Source: Amycolatopsis sp. EV170708-02-1
Lineage (GTDB): Bacteria; Actinomycetota; Actinomycetes; Mycobacteriales; Pseudonocardiaceae
DNA: 64,000 nt
Assembly: GCF_022479115.1 (NCBI RefSeq)
Contig: NZ_CP092497.1
Coordinates: forward strand, 3,472,001-3,536,000
Direction: 5' to 3'
A program made the position numbers and the translations under genes. Below, in pieces: positions 32,264 through 40,734 of this stretch. The notes beneath the pieces are model-generated. The model was not told the origin of the DNA and searched no databases. It worked only from the letters and a program-made list of their open reading frames with translations. Each line of letters opens with the position of its first letter. Within the stretch, counting starts at the first letter, position 1.

Positions 32264-33001
32264 ATGCACTGGTACGAGGACGACGACCTGTGGGTCGGCT
32301 TCGCGGACGTGATGTTCCCGCCCAGCCGGGCCGCGGAGGCCGAACGCCTGACGGCCACGTCTCCGCTGCTCGAAGTCGCCGACGGCGCGAAGGTGCTCGA
32401 CCTGGCGTGCGGTCCGGCGATCCACGTCGTGCCGCTGGCCAGGAGGGGCGCCGACGTGACCGGCGTCGACCTCAGCCCGGCGATGCTCGAACGCGCCCGC
32501 GAGGCCTGCGAAAGCGCGGGAGTCGCCGCGAAGCTGATCCAGGCCGACATGCTCGAATACACCGAGCCCGGCGCGTACGACCTGATCATCAACATGTACA
32601 CGTCGTTCGGCTACTTCACCGAGCCCGGCGACAACCTCACGGTGCTGCGAAACGCCTACGCCAGCCTCGCGCCCGGCGGCAGGCTGCTGATCGACGTGCT
32701 CGGCAAGGAGGTGCTGGCCGGCTGGGTCGGACGGCCCAAGGCGGTCGACGTCGACGGCGGGACGGTGTTCATGCGCGACACCATCCTCGACGACTGGACC
32801 CGCCTCGAAACCGAGTGGACGCTGGTTCGCGGCGGCGAGGCGAAGCGGGCGTCGATCCTCTCCTTCTTGTACAGCGCCGCCGAACTGAAGGCGCTGTTCG
32901 AGACGGCGGGCTTCACCGGTGTCGAATGCTTCGGTGACTTCGACGGCTCGCCGTACGACAACCACGCGCGCCGCCTGATCGTGCGTGGTGAACGTGCCTG
33001 A
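32264..33001 (+). CDS. Class I SAM-dependent methyltransferase
   Basis: 245 aa from ATG 32264 (MHWYEDDDLWVGFADVMF; GGAGAG just upstream); a GTG at 32240 is the alternative. SAM motif I VLDLACGPAIHVVPLARRG, acidic loop VTGVDLSPAMLERARE, motif LIQADMLEY and YDLIINMYTSFGYF, then LAPGGRLLIDVLGKE. Small-molecule methyltransferase of the common Methyltransf_25 type; acceptor unknown. Its 3' end overlaps the permease start by 17 bases, so it heads the transporter/PLP/ATP-grasp operon and may methylate the compound made or imported there. Confidence 0.85.
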   Translation: MHWYEDDDLWVGFADVMFPPSRAAEAERLTATSPLLEVADGAKVLDLACGPAIHVVPLARRGADVTGVDLSPAMLERAREACESAGVAAKLIQADMLEYTEPGAYDLIINMYTSFGYFTEPGDNLTVLRNAYASLAPGGRLLIDVLGKEVLAGWVGRPKAVDVDGGTVFMRDTILDDWTRLETEWTLVRGGEAKRASILSFLYSAAELKALFETAGFTGVECFGDFDGSPYDNHARRLIVRGERA

Positions 33002-34076
33002 ACCGCTCCGCCTCTTCGCGGAACCGGAGGAAGACACGGCACGCCCGCTCCGGCTCGCCGGTCCGGTGCTCCTGCTGTCGGCCGCGCTCGTGCTCTCGCT
33101 GATTGCGGGCATCGCGCTCGGGCCGTCCAACGTCGCTCTCGCGGACGTCCTGCGTTACCTGGGAAAGGCGATCACCGGCGGCACCATCACCGGCGACGAG
33201 GTCACCGGGTACTCGATCGTCTGGCAGGTTCGTACACCCCGCGTGCTGCTGGCGGCCGTGGTCGGCGCCGGGCTCGCGGTGGTCGGGGTGGCCGTGCAGG
33301 CGCTGGTCCGCAACGCCCTCGCCGATCCGTTCGTGCTGGGGATCTCCTCGGGCGCGTCGGTGGGCGCCGCGGCCGTCGTGGTGTTCGGCCTGTTCGCCGG
33401 GCTCGGTGTGCTGGCGCTGTCGACGGCGGCCTTCCTCGGCGCGCTCGGCGCGACGGCGCTGGTGTATCTGGCCGCCCGCAGCAGATTCGGGCTGACGCCG
33501 TTGCGCCTCGTGCTCACCGGGGTCGCGCTCACCTACGCCTTCCAGGCCGTGATGAGCGTGCTCGTCTATCTCTCGCCGAACGGCCAGGCCGCGCAGACCG
33601 TGCTGTTCTGGCTGCTCGGCAGCCTCGGCTCGGCGACGTGGGCGTCACTGCCGCTGGCCGCGCTCGGGGTGGCCGTCGCGGTCGTGGTGCTGCTGCGCTA
33701 CGGCACCGCGCTCGACGTCCTGTCCATGGGCGACGAGACCGCGATGAGCCTCGGCACCGACGCGGCCGCCTTGCGCCGCTGGCTGTTCCTGCTCACGGCG
33801 GTCGTCACCGGGTTGCTCGTGGCGGTCAGCGGGTCGATCGGGTTCGTCGGGCTGGTCCTGCCGCATGTGGTGCGGATGATCGCCGGTTCGGGGCATCGCC
33901 GGGTGCTGGCGCTCGCGCCGCTGGTGGGCGCGGTCTTCCTGGTATGGGTCGATCTGCTGGCCCGCACGCTCGTCGCCCCGGAGGAACTGCCGCTCGGCGT
34001 GATCACCGCGCTGATCGGCGTCCCGGTGTTCCTTGTCGTGATGCGGCGCCGCGGCTACGCGTTCGGAGGCCGATGA
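32985..34076 (+). CDS. FecCD-type ABC transporter permease (siderophore/cobalamin family)
   Basis: 363 aa with about ten membrane segments after a charged N-terminus. Family signatures: VWQVRTPRVLLAAVVGAGLAVVGVAVQALVRNALADPFVLGISSGAS, then GSIGFVGLVLPHVVRM near the ATPase contact, and PEELPLGVITALIGVPVFL at the C-terminus. Forms the membrane channel for Fe-siderophore, haem or corrinoid uptake; here a single permease gene implies a homodimer. GTG at 32985 (others at 32988 and 32994 are possible) overlaps the methyltransferase; the ATGA overlap at 34073 couples it to the ATPase. Confidence 0.92.
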   Translation: MVNVPEPLRLFAEPEEDTARPLRLAGPVLLLSAALVLSLIAGIALGPSNVALADVLRYLGKAITGGTITGDEVTGYSIVWQVRTPRVLLAAVVGAGLAVVGVAVQALVRNALADPFVLGISSGASVGAAAVVVFGLFAGLGVLALSTAAFLGALGATALVYLAARSRFGLTPLRLVLTGVALTYAFQAVMSVLVYLSPNGQAAQTVLFWLLGSLGSATWASLPLAALGVAVAVVVLLRYGTALDVLSMGDETAMSLGTDAAALRRWLFLLTAVVTGLLVAVSGSIGFVGLVLPHVVRMIAGSGHRRVLALAPLVGAVFLVWVDLLARTLVAPEELPLGVITALIGVPVFLVVMRRRGYAFGGR

Positions 34077-34864
34077 TGTTGTCGCTGCGCGAACTTTCCG
34101 TCGAGGTGGCCGGGACGACGTTGATCCGTGAGCTGCGCTTGGACGTCGGCGAGGGCGAGGTCGTCGGTCTCCTCGGCCCCAACGGCAGCGGCAAGTCGAC
34201 CGCGTTGCGCTGTGTCTACCGCGCGCTGGCCCCGTCCGGCGGCGCGGTCCTGCTCGACGGGACCGACATCGCCGAGCAGGGCTTGCGCGAAACCGCCCGC
34301 CGCGTCGCCGCGCTCACCCAGGACAGCCGAGCGGATCTGGACTTCACCGTCGAGGAGGTCGTCGCGCTCGGCCGGTCGCCGCATCAGCGCGGCAATCTCC
34401 GGCTTTCGGCCCGTGAACGCGCGCTGTGCCGGGAAGCGTTGCGGCGGATGGACATCACCCATCTCGCGCAGCGGAGTGTGCTGACGCTTTCGGGTGGCGA
34501 ACGGCAGCGCGTCCTGGTGGCGAGGGCGCTCGTGCAGGAACCGGAGGTGCTGGTCCTCGACGAGCCGACCAACCACCTCGACGTCCGCCACCAGGTGGAA
34601 CTGCTGAAGTTCTTGCGCGGCTGCGGGCTCACCGTGCTCGTCGCGCTGCACGACCTCAACCTCGCCGCCGCCGTCTGCCACCGGATCGCGTTGCTGCGCG
34701 CCGGATCGCTGGCCGCCTGCGGCACCCCGGCCGAAGTGCTCACGCCGGAAACCGTCCACGCCGTGTTCGGCGTCGAGGTCACCCAGGTGACCCATCCCGT
34801 GACCGGCGCGCTCCAACTGCTCTACGACCTTCCCGCCGACGAAACCGAGGGGATCTCACGATGA
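34073..34864 (+). CDS. FecE-type ABC transporter ATPase
   Basis: 263 aa. Walker A GLLGPNGSGKST, Q-loop ALTQDS, signature LTLSGGERQRVLVARALVQ, Walker B VLVLDEPTNHLDV, switch His in VALHDLNLA. Energises uptake by the FecCD permease. ATG 34073 follows GGAGG by four bases and overlaps the permease stop; a second ATG is the next codon. Its stop overlaps the binding-protein ATG. Confidence 0.93.
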   Translation: MMLSLRELSVEVAGTTLIRELRLDVGEGEVVGLLGPNGSGKSTALRCVYRALAPSGGAVLLDGTDIAEQGLRETARRVAALTQDSRADLDFTVEEVVALGRSPHQRGNLRLSARERALCREALRRMDITHLAQRSVLTLSGGERQRVLVARALVQEPEVLVLDEPTNHLDVRHQVELLKFLRGCGLTVLVALHDLNLAAAVCHRIALLRAGSLAACGTPAEVLTPETVHAVFGVEVTQVTHPVTGALQLLYDLPADETEGISR

Positions 34865-35844
34865 AGCCGTCCAGGGTGACCGCGCTCTTCGCCGCGGCAC
34901 TGCTCCTGAGCGCCTGCGGTGCCCAGGTCGAGGCAGGGCCGACCGCGCCGGCGCAGGCCACGGTGACGAATTGCGGGGCACAGGTGACGTTCCCGGCGCC
35001 GCAGCGTCCGGTGGCGTACGACGTTTCCGGTGCCGAGAAGCTGTTCGCGCTCGGGCTCGCCGGCCGGATGCGCGGCTACGTGATGAACTCGCTCGGCGAC
35101 CCGTCGATCGCCGGTTCACCGTGGAAGGACGACTACACCAAGGTCGAACGGCTCGGCACTTCGCGCGTCACCCGCGAGATCCTGGTCAACGCCAAGGCGG
35201 ATTGGGTGATCGCGGGCTGGAACTCCGGGTTCAGCGAAGAACGCGGGATCACGCCGAAACTGCTGGAGCAGGTCGGCATCCGCAGTTATCTGCACACCGA
35301 GACCTGCTGGGAGTATCCCACCGCGAAGTCGGACGTGACACCGCTCGAAGCGCTCTACACCGACTTGCGCAACCTCGGCGACATCTTCGGCGTGCGGCAG
35401 CGTGCCGACGAACTGGTCGCGGAACTCAAGGGGCGCTTCGACAAGGTCCGCGCCGGAGCGCCGAAAACACCGCCCGCCAAGGTGTTCGTCTACGATTCCG
35501 GCACCGATCAGCCCTTCACCGCCGGAAAACACGCCGCCCCCAACGACATCATCGACGCCGCGGGCGGGACGAACGTCTTCCGCGAACTGCAGGACGGCTG
35601 GGGAAGCGTCGGCTGGGAAGCGGTGGTGAAGGCCGAACCCGAGGTGATCGTCGTCGTGGACTACGCCGACCGGCCCGCGCAGGACAAGATCGCGTTCGTG
35701 AAATCCTCGCCACAGCTGAAGAACACGCCCGCCGTGCGCGACAACCGGTTCCACGTCATCTCCTACGGCGACCTCGTGAGCGGCCCGCGCAACGCGGCGG
35801 GCGCCGAGTCGCTGGCCGCGTACCTGCGTTCGATCGGCCGGTGA
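34861..35844 (+). CDS. FecB/BtuF-type substrate-binding lipoprotein
   Basis: 327 aa with a lipoprotein signal (MKPSRVTALFAAALLLSACG; lipobox LSAC). The cluster A-2 helical-backbone binding protein fold is seen in PVAYDVSGAEKLFALGL, WVIAGWNSGFSEERG, a cross-lobe helix, IIDAAGGTNVF and EVIVVVDYADRPAQDKI. Captures the metal chelate outside the membrane and docks with the permease. Ligand is not predictable; the neighbours suggest the product of the PLP and ATP-grasp enzymes. Its TGA overlaps the GTG of the PLP gene. Confidence 0.9.
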   Translation: MKPSRVTALFAAALLLSACGAQVEAGPTAPAQATVTNCGAQVTFPAPQRPVAYDVSGAEKLFALGLAGRMRGYVMNSLGDPSIAGSPWKDDYTKVERLGTSRVTREILVNAKADWVIAGWNSGFSEERGITPKLLEQVGIRSYLHTETCWEYPTAKSDVTPLEALYTDLRNLGDIFGVRQRADELVAELKGRFDKVRAGAPKTPPAKVFVYDSGTDQPFTAGKHAAPNDIIDAAGGTNVFRELQDGWGSVGWEAVVKAEPEVIVVVDYADRPAQDKIAFVKSSPQLKNTPAVRDNRFHVISYGDLVSGPRNAAGAESLAAYLRSIGR

Positions 35845-36896
35845 CCGCGATGTCCGCGCTGGTCCACGAACACGTCACCGACGCGATCAAGACGCCGTCG
35901 CTGATCCGGCTCGAACCGAACGTCGTGCTGATCCGCTTCGAAACACTGAAGGTCTACGCCGCGCTCGGCGCCGTCCGGTCGTTGCTCGCCGACGGATCCG
36001 TCCGAAAAGGACAGACGCTGATCGACAGCTCCAGCGGGATCTACGCGCTCGCGCTGGCGATGGCCTGCCACCGCTACGGCCTGCGCTGCCATATCGTGGC
36101 GTCGACGACCGTCGACCTCACGATGCGTTCGCAGCTGGAGATCCTCGGCGCGACGGTGGATCAGATGCCGCCGTCGGACGACCTCCGCCTCGACCAGCGG
36201 CGCCGGGTCGCGCGCGTGCGTGAACTCCTGGACCGGTATCCGGACATGCACTGGATGCGCCAGTACCACGATCCCGTGCACTACCTGGGATACGCCGAGG
36301 TCGCCGATCTCGTCGCCCGCGCCCTGCCGTCCGGGCCGCTCACCGTCGTCGGCAGCGTCGGCACCGGCGCGTCGACCGGCGGGATCGCGCGCTCGCTGCG
36401 CGAACGCGATCCCGATGTCCGGCTGACCGGGGTCCAGCCCTTCGGCAGTGTCACCTTCGGCAGCGAACGCTTCACCGACCCGGACGCGATCATCGCGGGT
36501 ATCGGCTCCGCCATCCCGTTCGACAACGTCGACCACGAGCTGTACGACCGGATCCATTGGCTGGACTTCGCGCACGCCATGGCCGCGACCGTCGGCCTGA
36601 TGCGCGAGCACGCCGTGTTCGCCGGGCTGTCCACCGGCGCCGCATACCTCGTCGCGGGCTGGGAGGCGGCGCGGAATCCGGAGCGGACGCATGTGGTGAT
36701 CGGCGCCGACACCGGACATCGCTACACGGCAAGGGTTTTCTCCCGGCATCGCGAGGCGGTCGACCCGGCTTCGCTCGCGCCGCGCGAGATCGCTTCGCTG
36801 GACGAACTCGCCCTGCCGTGGGCCGCGATGGATTGGCGGCGCCGCCGATTCGGGAAACCTTCGCCGCGGTTGTACCGGAAGGAGCGGGCGTCGTGA
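35841..36896 (+). CDS. Cysteine synthase-like PLP enzyme (fold type II)
   Basis: 351 aa from GTG 35841 (overlaps the binding-protein stop); ATG 35850 is an alternative. Resembles cysteine synthase/cystathionine beta-synthase: the PLP Lys is probably in FETLKVYAALGA (about K37, replacing the usual SVKDR), the substrate loop is SSSGIYALALA instead of TSGNTGIALA, and the phosphate-binding glycines are GSVGTGASTGGIA. Ends with ADTGHRYTARVF. Expected to do beta-replacement on a serine or cysteine derivative, as SbnA does in staphyloferrin B synthesis; the changed loops argue for a different amino-acid substrate. Coupled to the ATP-grasp gene by a four-base overlap. Confidence 0.85.
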   Translation: MTAMSALVHEHVTDAIKTPSLIRLEPNVVLIRFETLKVYAALGAVRSLLADGSVRKGQTLIDSSSGIYALALAMACHRYGLRCHIVASTTVDLTMRSQLEILGATVDQMPPSDDLRLDQRRRVARVRELLDRYPDMHWMRQYHDPVHYLGYAEVADLVARALPSGPLTVVGSVGTGASTGGIARSLRERDPDVRLTGVQPFGSVTFGSERFTDPDAIIAGIGSAIPFDNVDHELYDRIHWLDFAHAMAATVGLMREHAVFAGLSTGAAYLVAGWEAARNPERTHVVIGADTGHRYTARVFSRHREAVDPASLAPREIASLDELALPWAAMDWRRRRFGKPSPRLYRKERAS

Positions 36897-38083
36897 CCGT
36901 CGTCCTGTTGGAAGCACTCACCTTCGGCCTGGGCAGGCTGGCCGACGCGGCGGCGGAGGCCGGGCGGAAACTGGTGCTGTACACCGGAAACCGCGACATC
37001 TACCGCTACGAGCTCGGCGTGCTCGGGCCGGACAGGGTCGAGGTCGTCGACATCGACACCACCGACATCGAGGCCTGCGAAGCCGCCTTGCGCGCCATCC
37101 CGGATCTCGCCGGGATCATCAATTCGACGGATACCTGGGCGTTGCCGGGCGCGGAACTCACCGCCCGGCTCGGCCTGCCCGGCCCGGACGCGGCCGCCGT
37201 CCGGGTGCTGCGGGACAAGGGCGCGGTGCGCGATCTGCTGTACGAACACGGGCTCACCCGCGGCAGGCCGGTCCCCGTCATGGTCGCCGAAGAACTCGGC
37301 TTTCCCTTGGTGGTCAAGGACTCTTCGGGAACGTCTTCACGTGGGGTGTGGCTCGCCCGCGACCAGGCCGAACTCGACCGGGCGCGGCTGGAGGCGAAGG
37401 ACACGCCGCTCAAGGGACATCTGATCGCCGAGCCGTATTTCGCCGGGCCGCTCTACAGCGCGGAAACCGTCACCTGGCAGGGGAGGACCCGGTTGCTCGG
37501 AATCCTCTCCCGCCAGTTGTCGCCCGAACCCGTGCGGCGCGAGGAAGCCGCCGCGTTCCCGGTGGCCTTCCCCGAGGCCGAGTACGCCGGACTCGCCGAC
37601 TGGATCGGCCGGGTGCTCAAGGCCGCCGGCCACGAGCAGGGCTTCGCGCATACCGAATTCGTGCTCACCGCCGAGGGGCCGGAGGTCGTCGAGATCAACA
37701 TCCGGATCGGCGGGGCGATGCTCGGCGAGGCGTTGTGCCGGTCGTTGGACACCAACGTCTATTCCGCGATGATCGCCATGGCGCTGGGCAAGGAGCCCGC
37801 CTTGCTCACCCGGAAGATCGGGGGAGGGCCAGGGGTCGGGTTCGTTCTGGCGTATCCCGCCGCGGAAGGTGTGCTGAAGGGCTGGTCGGGGCTCGACAGA
37901 TTGCCAGGGCTGCCCGGCGCGCCGGAGTGGTATCCGACGGCGAGCCCCGGCGACGAGATCCGGCATCTCACGGATCAGCGGTCGTGCACCGGGATCGTCC
38001 TCGCCGAAGGGCCAACGGCCGAACTCGCACTGCATCGCGCGCTCGCCGCGGCGGGCGGGATCACGCCGGAGATCGATTCTTGA
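36893..38083 (+). CDS. ATP-grasp ligase
   Basis: 396 aa from GTG 36893. N-terminal domain (VLLEALTFGLGRLADAAAEAGRKLVLYTG), then ATP-grasp core: KGAVRDLLYEHGLTRGRP, FPLVVKDSSGTSSRGVWLA (nucleotide Lys), LIAEPYFAGPLYSAETVTW, and the metal-binding GPEVVEINIRIGGAML with Glu and Asn. Most like the L-amino acid ligase/carnosine synthase group that joins carboxylates to amines through an acyl phosphate. With the cysteine-synthase-like enzyme and an Fe-chelate-type importer next door, it may assemble a small amide-linked chelator. Last gene of the overlapped series; followed by a hairpin before the next gene. Confidence 0.88.
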   Translation: MTVVLLEALTFGLGRLADAAAEAGRKLVLYTGNRDIYRYELGVLGPDRVEVVDIDTTDIEACEAALRAIPDLAGIINSTDTWALPGAELTARLGLPGPDAAAVRVLRDKGAVRDLLYEHGLTRGRPVPVMVAEELGFPLVVKDSSGTSSRGVWLARDQAELDRARLEAKDTPLKGHLIAEPYFAGPLYSAETVTWQGRTRLLGILSRQLSPEPVRREEAAAFPVAFPEAEYAGLADWIGRVLKAAGHEQGFAHTEFVLTAEGPEVVEINIRIGGAMLGEALCRSLDTNVYSAMIAMALGKEPALLTRKIGGGPGVGFVLAYPAAEGVLKGWSGLDRLPGLPGAPEWYPTASPGDEIRHLTDQRSCTGIVLAEGPTAELALHRALAAAGGITPEIDS

Positions 38084-38092
38084 GAGTCCTCT

Positions 38093-38141
38093 CAGATGGA
38101 TAGCTCTACTTTCTGCTTTGGGAAGTGGAACTATCCATCTG
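38093..38141 (+). promoter_or_regulatory. Dyad in the leader of the Tat-exported SDR, abutting its ribosome site
   Basis: Perfect 11-bp arms CAGATGGATAG (38093-38103) and CTATCCATCTG (38131-38141) with 27 bases between. The right arm runs directly into the GGAGG ribosome site of the gene starting at 38151. It could be an operator pair, or in RNA a stem beside the ribosome site. The regulator is unknown. Confidence 0.5.
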
Positions 38142-38150
38142 GAGGGAACT

Positions 38151-39056
38151 GTGGGCGAAGCAGTGGGCAGGCGCGCGGTGCTCGGAGGCGCGGCGGCGGC
38201 CGGGGTCGCGATGCTGGCCGCGAACACCGCCGTGGCTGGGGAAGACCGGCGACGGTTCGCGGGCAAGGTCGTGATCGTCACCGGGGCGACGTCGGGGATC
38301 GGCCGTGAGACGGCCATCGCCTTCGCCGCGGCCGGGGCCAAGGTCGGTTTCTGTGGCAGGCGGGAAGAACTCGGCCGCGGGGTCGAGCGGGAGATCCGCC
38401 GGGCCGGCGGGGAAGCGACCTATGTCCGGGCGGACGTCCGGGTCCCGGAACAGGTGCAGGCCTTCGTGGACGGCGTCGCCCGCCGGTACGGCAGGCTCGA
38501 CATCGCGTTCAACAACGCCGGGATCCACCTCGGCAAGCCGCTGCACGAGACCTCTGTCGACGAATGGGAGGACGTGCAGCGCACCAACGCGCGGGGCGTG
38601 TTCCTCTCGATCAAATACGAGGTGCCGCATCTGCTCAAGGCGGGCGGCGGGGTGATCGTCTGCACCGCGTCGGCGCAGGCCGAGCAGACCAGGCCGGGGC
38701 ACGCCGCCTACACCTCGAGCAAACGTGCCGTGCAGGGTCTCGTGCGCGCGGCCGCGCTGGACTACGGGGCGAAGGGGATCCGGGTGCTGTCGATCGATCC
38801 GGGGACGACGGACACCCAGCTGGTGCGTCCGCCGGGGATTCCGGACGACCAGTGGGCGCGGTTCAAGGAGGCTTGGGGGCCGCTGAACGTCCACGGTCTG
38901 CCCCGGATGGGTGAGGCGGCGGACATCGCTTCCGCCGTCCTCGCTCTGGCGTCACCGGATTTCGGCTATCTGACCGGGACTTCCGTGCTCGTCGACGGTG
39001 GGTTGAACACCGGGCGGCCGATGGTCATGCCGCCCGGTTTCACGCCGCCGGGCTGA
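38151..39056 (+). CDS. SDR family oxidoreductase with twin-arginine signal
   Basis: 301 aa from GTG 38151, five bases after GGAGG. N-terminus VGEAVGRRAVLGGAAAAGVAML looks like a Tat signal (RRAVLGG), cleavage perhaps after AVAG; export of a cofactor-loaded SDR would need Tat. The rest is a classical SDR: GATSGIGRETA, NNAGIHLGKPLHE, catalytic Ser in TASAQAEQ, YTSSK, and IDPGTTDTQ. Oxidises an unknown alcohol. Preceded by a dyad and by no coupled gene, so transcription may be separate from the metallophore-like operon. Confidence 0.85.
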   Translation: MGEAVGRRAVLGGAAAAGVAMLAANTAVAGEDRRRFAGKVVIVTGATSGIGRETAIAFAAAGAKVGFCGRREELGRGVEREIRRAGGEATYVRADVRVPEQVQAFVDGVARRYGRLDIAFNNAGIHLGKPLHETSVDEWEDVQRTNARGVFLSIKYEVPHLLKAGGGVIVCTASAQAEQTRPGHAAYTSSKRAVQGLVRAAALDYGAKGIRVLSIDPGTTDTQLVRPPGIPDDQWARFKEAWGPLNVHGLPRMGEAADIASAVLALASPDFGYLTGTSVLVDGGLNTGRPMVMPPGFTPPG

Positions 39057-39486
39057 GGGGTTGTGTTGCGGGGTGAGGCAAAGGTGGCTTTCGCAACCTC
39101 CGCGGCGGTGGGGGCCGCGAGTGGGCGGCCCGGGCGGTTTGCGAGGGCCCTTTGCTGCCTTGATGGCCGGATGCCCGTCGGCCAGGTGGGGCAAGGGTGG
39201 CGTGTGACCCTGCGTCATCGGAGGGCCGGTCATGCGCTGTCCTGAAGGTCGCCTTTGAGACGTCGAGAGTCCCAAAGGGGACCTTCAGGACGTCCGAACG
39301 CCCCTGGCCTGCGGGAAGAGAGCAAGGGACCTTTGCTACCACTCTGGACTCTCCCTGGGCGAAAGTCCGTGAGGGCCTCCTTCCCTACCCTCAAAGTAGG
39401 GAAGGAGGCCCTCACGGCATCGCCGACGTGGTTTCGACGCGACACGGGCGCGAGCCGGCCGCGAAGCCTAACCGCTCACGAGCCCC
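39057..39486. repeat. Gene-free 430-base block of several hairpins
   Basis: No credible gene. Contents: GCAAAGGTGGCTTTCGCAA at 39078-39096, related on the other strand to 60378-60396; a hairpin at 39239-39291 (arms start GTCCTGAAGG, 23 bp, two mismatches); self-complementary AGCAAGGGACCTTTGCT at about 39320-39336; and a perfect 22-bp hairpin at 39367-39417 (arm start CCGTGAGGGC), a variant of family B. The last lies 69 bases after the leftward lipoprotein stop and may end its transcript. Confidence 0.7.
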
Positions 39487-40053
39487 TCAAGCGGGCTTGC
39501 ACTTCTTGGCCTCCGCGGCGGCGGCCATCAGCTCCGGTGTCTCGATTTTGAGCGCGGGCAGGAGATCGGGAGTGTCGGTGACCGGTTTCTGGGTGGCGTC
39601 CATCGCCTTGATGGCCGCGTCCATGGCGGCTTCGTTCCCGGACTTCTCCAACCGCTGCTTGCCCGCGGCGACCGCGTCCCTCGCGGCGGCGAACTGATCC
39701 ACAAGGGACTTCTTCACCGCGTCGCCGCCGGGAATCGGCGACGGGGGCAGCGCGGCCAGATCGTCGACGGCCTTGCCCGCGAATCCCGCGCGGATCCCGA
39801 GTTCTTCCTTCAGTGCGCCGCGGGTCACCTCGGTTCCCGATCGCGGCTTGGTCGCGTAATCGCTGGAAGCCTTCATGTAGCCGTACACCGCGCCGCATAC
39901 TCCGTCGAGCCAGGCGACGGTCTTGGCGTCGGGCCCGGCAGGCGCCGAGGACGACGGGGTGACGGTGACCGTCGCGGGGGCCGATGGCGGTTCCCCGGAA
40001 CAGGCTGTCGTCACGAAAAGTGTCAGGGCGATGAGCAACAATTTTCTCTTCAT
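39487..40053 (-). CDS. Putative lipoprotein of unknown function
   Basis: 188 aa. Lipoprotein signal MKRKLLLIALTLFVTTACSG with Cys at 18, then a Ser/Thr/Pro linker and a helical domain with three Cys (18 in the signal; VCGAVYGYM; KKCKP). Alternating charged and Ala-rich helices (QFAAARDAVAAGKQRLEKSG). No enzymatic motif. Lipid-anchored outside the membrane. Seventeen bases of weak upstream sequence precede it; the TetR gene ends 48 bases upstream in the same direction, so co-transcription is possible. Confidence 0.75.
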   Translation of the reverse strand: MKRKLLLIALTLFVTTACSGEPPSAPATVTVTPSSSAPAGPDAKTVAWLDGVCGAVYGYMKASSDYATKPRSGTEVTRGALKEELGIRAGFAGKAVDDLAALPPSPIPGGDAVKKSLVDQFAAARDAVAAGKQRLEKSGNEAAMDAAIKAMDATQKPVTDTPDLLPALKIETPELMAAAAEAKKCKPA

Positions 40054-40101
40054 GGGATCCCCTCCGGGGTGAACACGCGCCGGAGGGGCGGAGGGTTGCC
40101 C

Positions 40102-40719
40102 TCAGCCGCAGCCGCCCATGACCCGGGCCAGTTCCGCCGGCTGAAGCGGGGGCTCAGGTAGCGGATTCGCGGCGGGTGCCCGCATTCCGTCGAACAGTAG
40201 CGCGAGGTGCCGTCGCCAGGCCTCCGGGCGGACGGTCGCGGTCGCTTCCACGGTGCGCGCGATCCCCCATGTCACGAAGGCCATGTCTTCGAGGGTGAAG
40301 TCTTCGCGCAGGGCGCCGCTCTCCTTGGCGCGTTCGACGATCCGGGTCATGAGTTCGTAGCCGTGTTCGAGGTCCTCGGCCTGCGGTGGCCGCGTCGAGA
40401 CCAGTTCGTTGTAGCCGTGATCGGCGGCCTGCAGTTCGCAGACCCGTTCGACGAACGAGGTCAAGCCGGTCCAGGCGTCGTCGAGGGAGAGCGCGTGTTC
40501 GGCCAGTTTCGCGACGGTCTCGGTCCGGTCGGCGAACACGGCGTTCACCAGATCCGCGCGCTGCGGGAAGTGGTTGTACAGCGTGCCGATGCTGACGCCG
40601 GCCGCCTTGGCGATCTCTTCGAGCGCGACGTCGAGGCCGCGTGCCGCGTAGAGCCCCCTGGCCGCCTCGATCAGCAGGTCGCGGTTGCGCCGGGCGTCCT
40701 TCCGCAGGGGTTTGGTCAT
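40102..40719 (-). CDS. TetR family transcriptional regulator
   Basis: 205 aa. N-terminal TetR HTH: RRNRDLLIEAARGLYAARGLDVALEEIAKAAGVSIGTLYNHFPQRADLV; the remaining nine-helix ligand domain is normal in length. The ATG is at 40719. Divergent from an SDR at 40802 with two clear dyads in between, so it almost surely represses that SDR and itself until a ligand appears. Confidence 0.92.
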   Translation of the reverse strand: MTKPLRKDARRNRDLLIEAARGLYAARGLDVALEEIAKAAGVSIGTLYNHFPQRADLVNAVFADRTETVAKLAEHALSLDDAWTGLTSFVERVCELQAADHGYNELVSTRPPQAEDLEHGYELMTRIVERAKESGALREDFTLEDMAFVTWGIARTVEATATVRPEAWRRHLALLFDGMRAPAANPLPEPPLQPAELARVMGGCG

Positions 40720-40734
40720 GACCGCATCGTAGTC

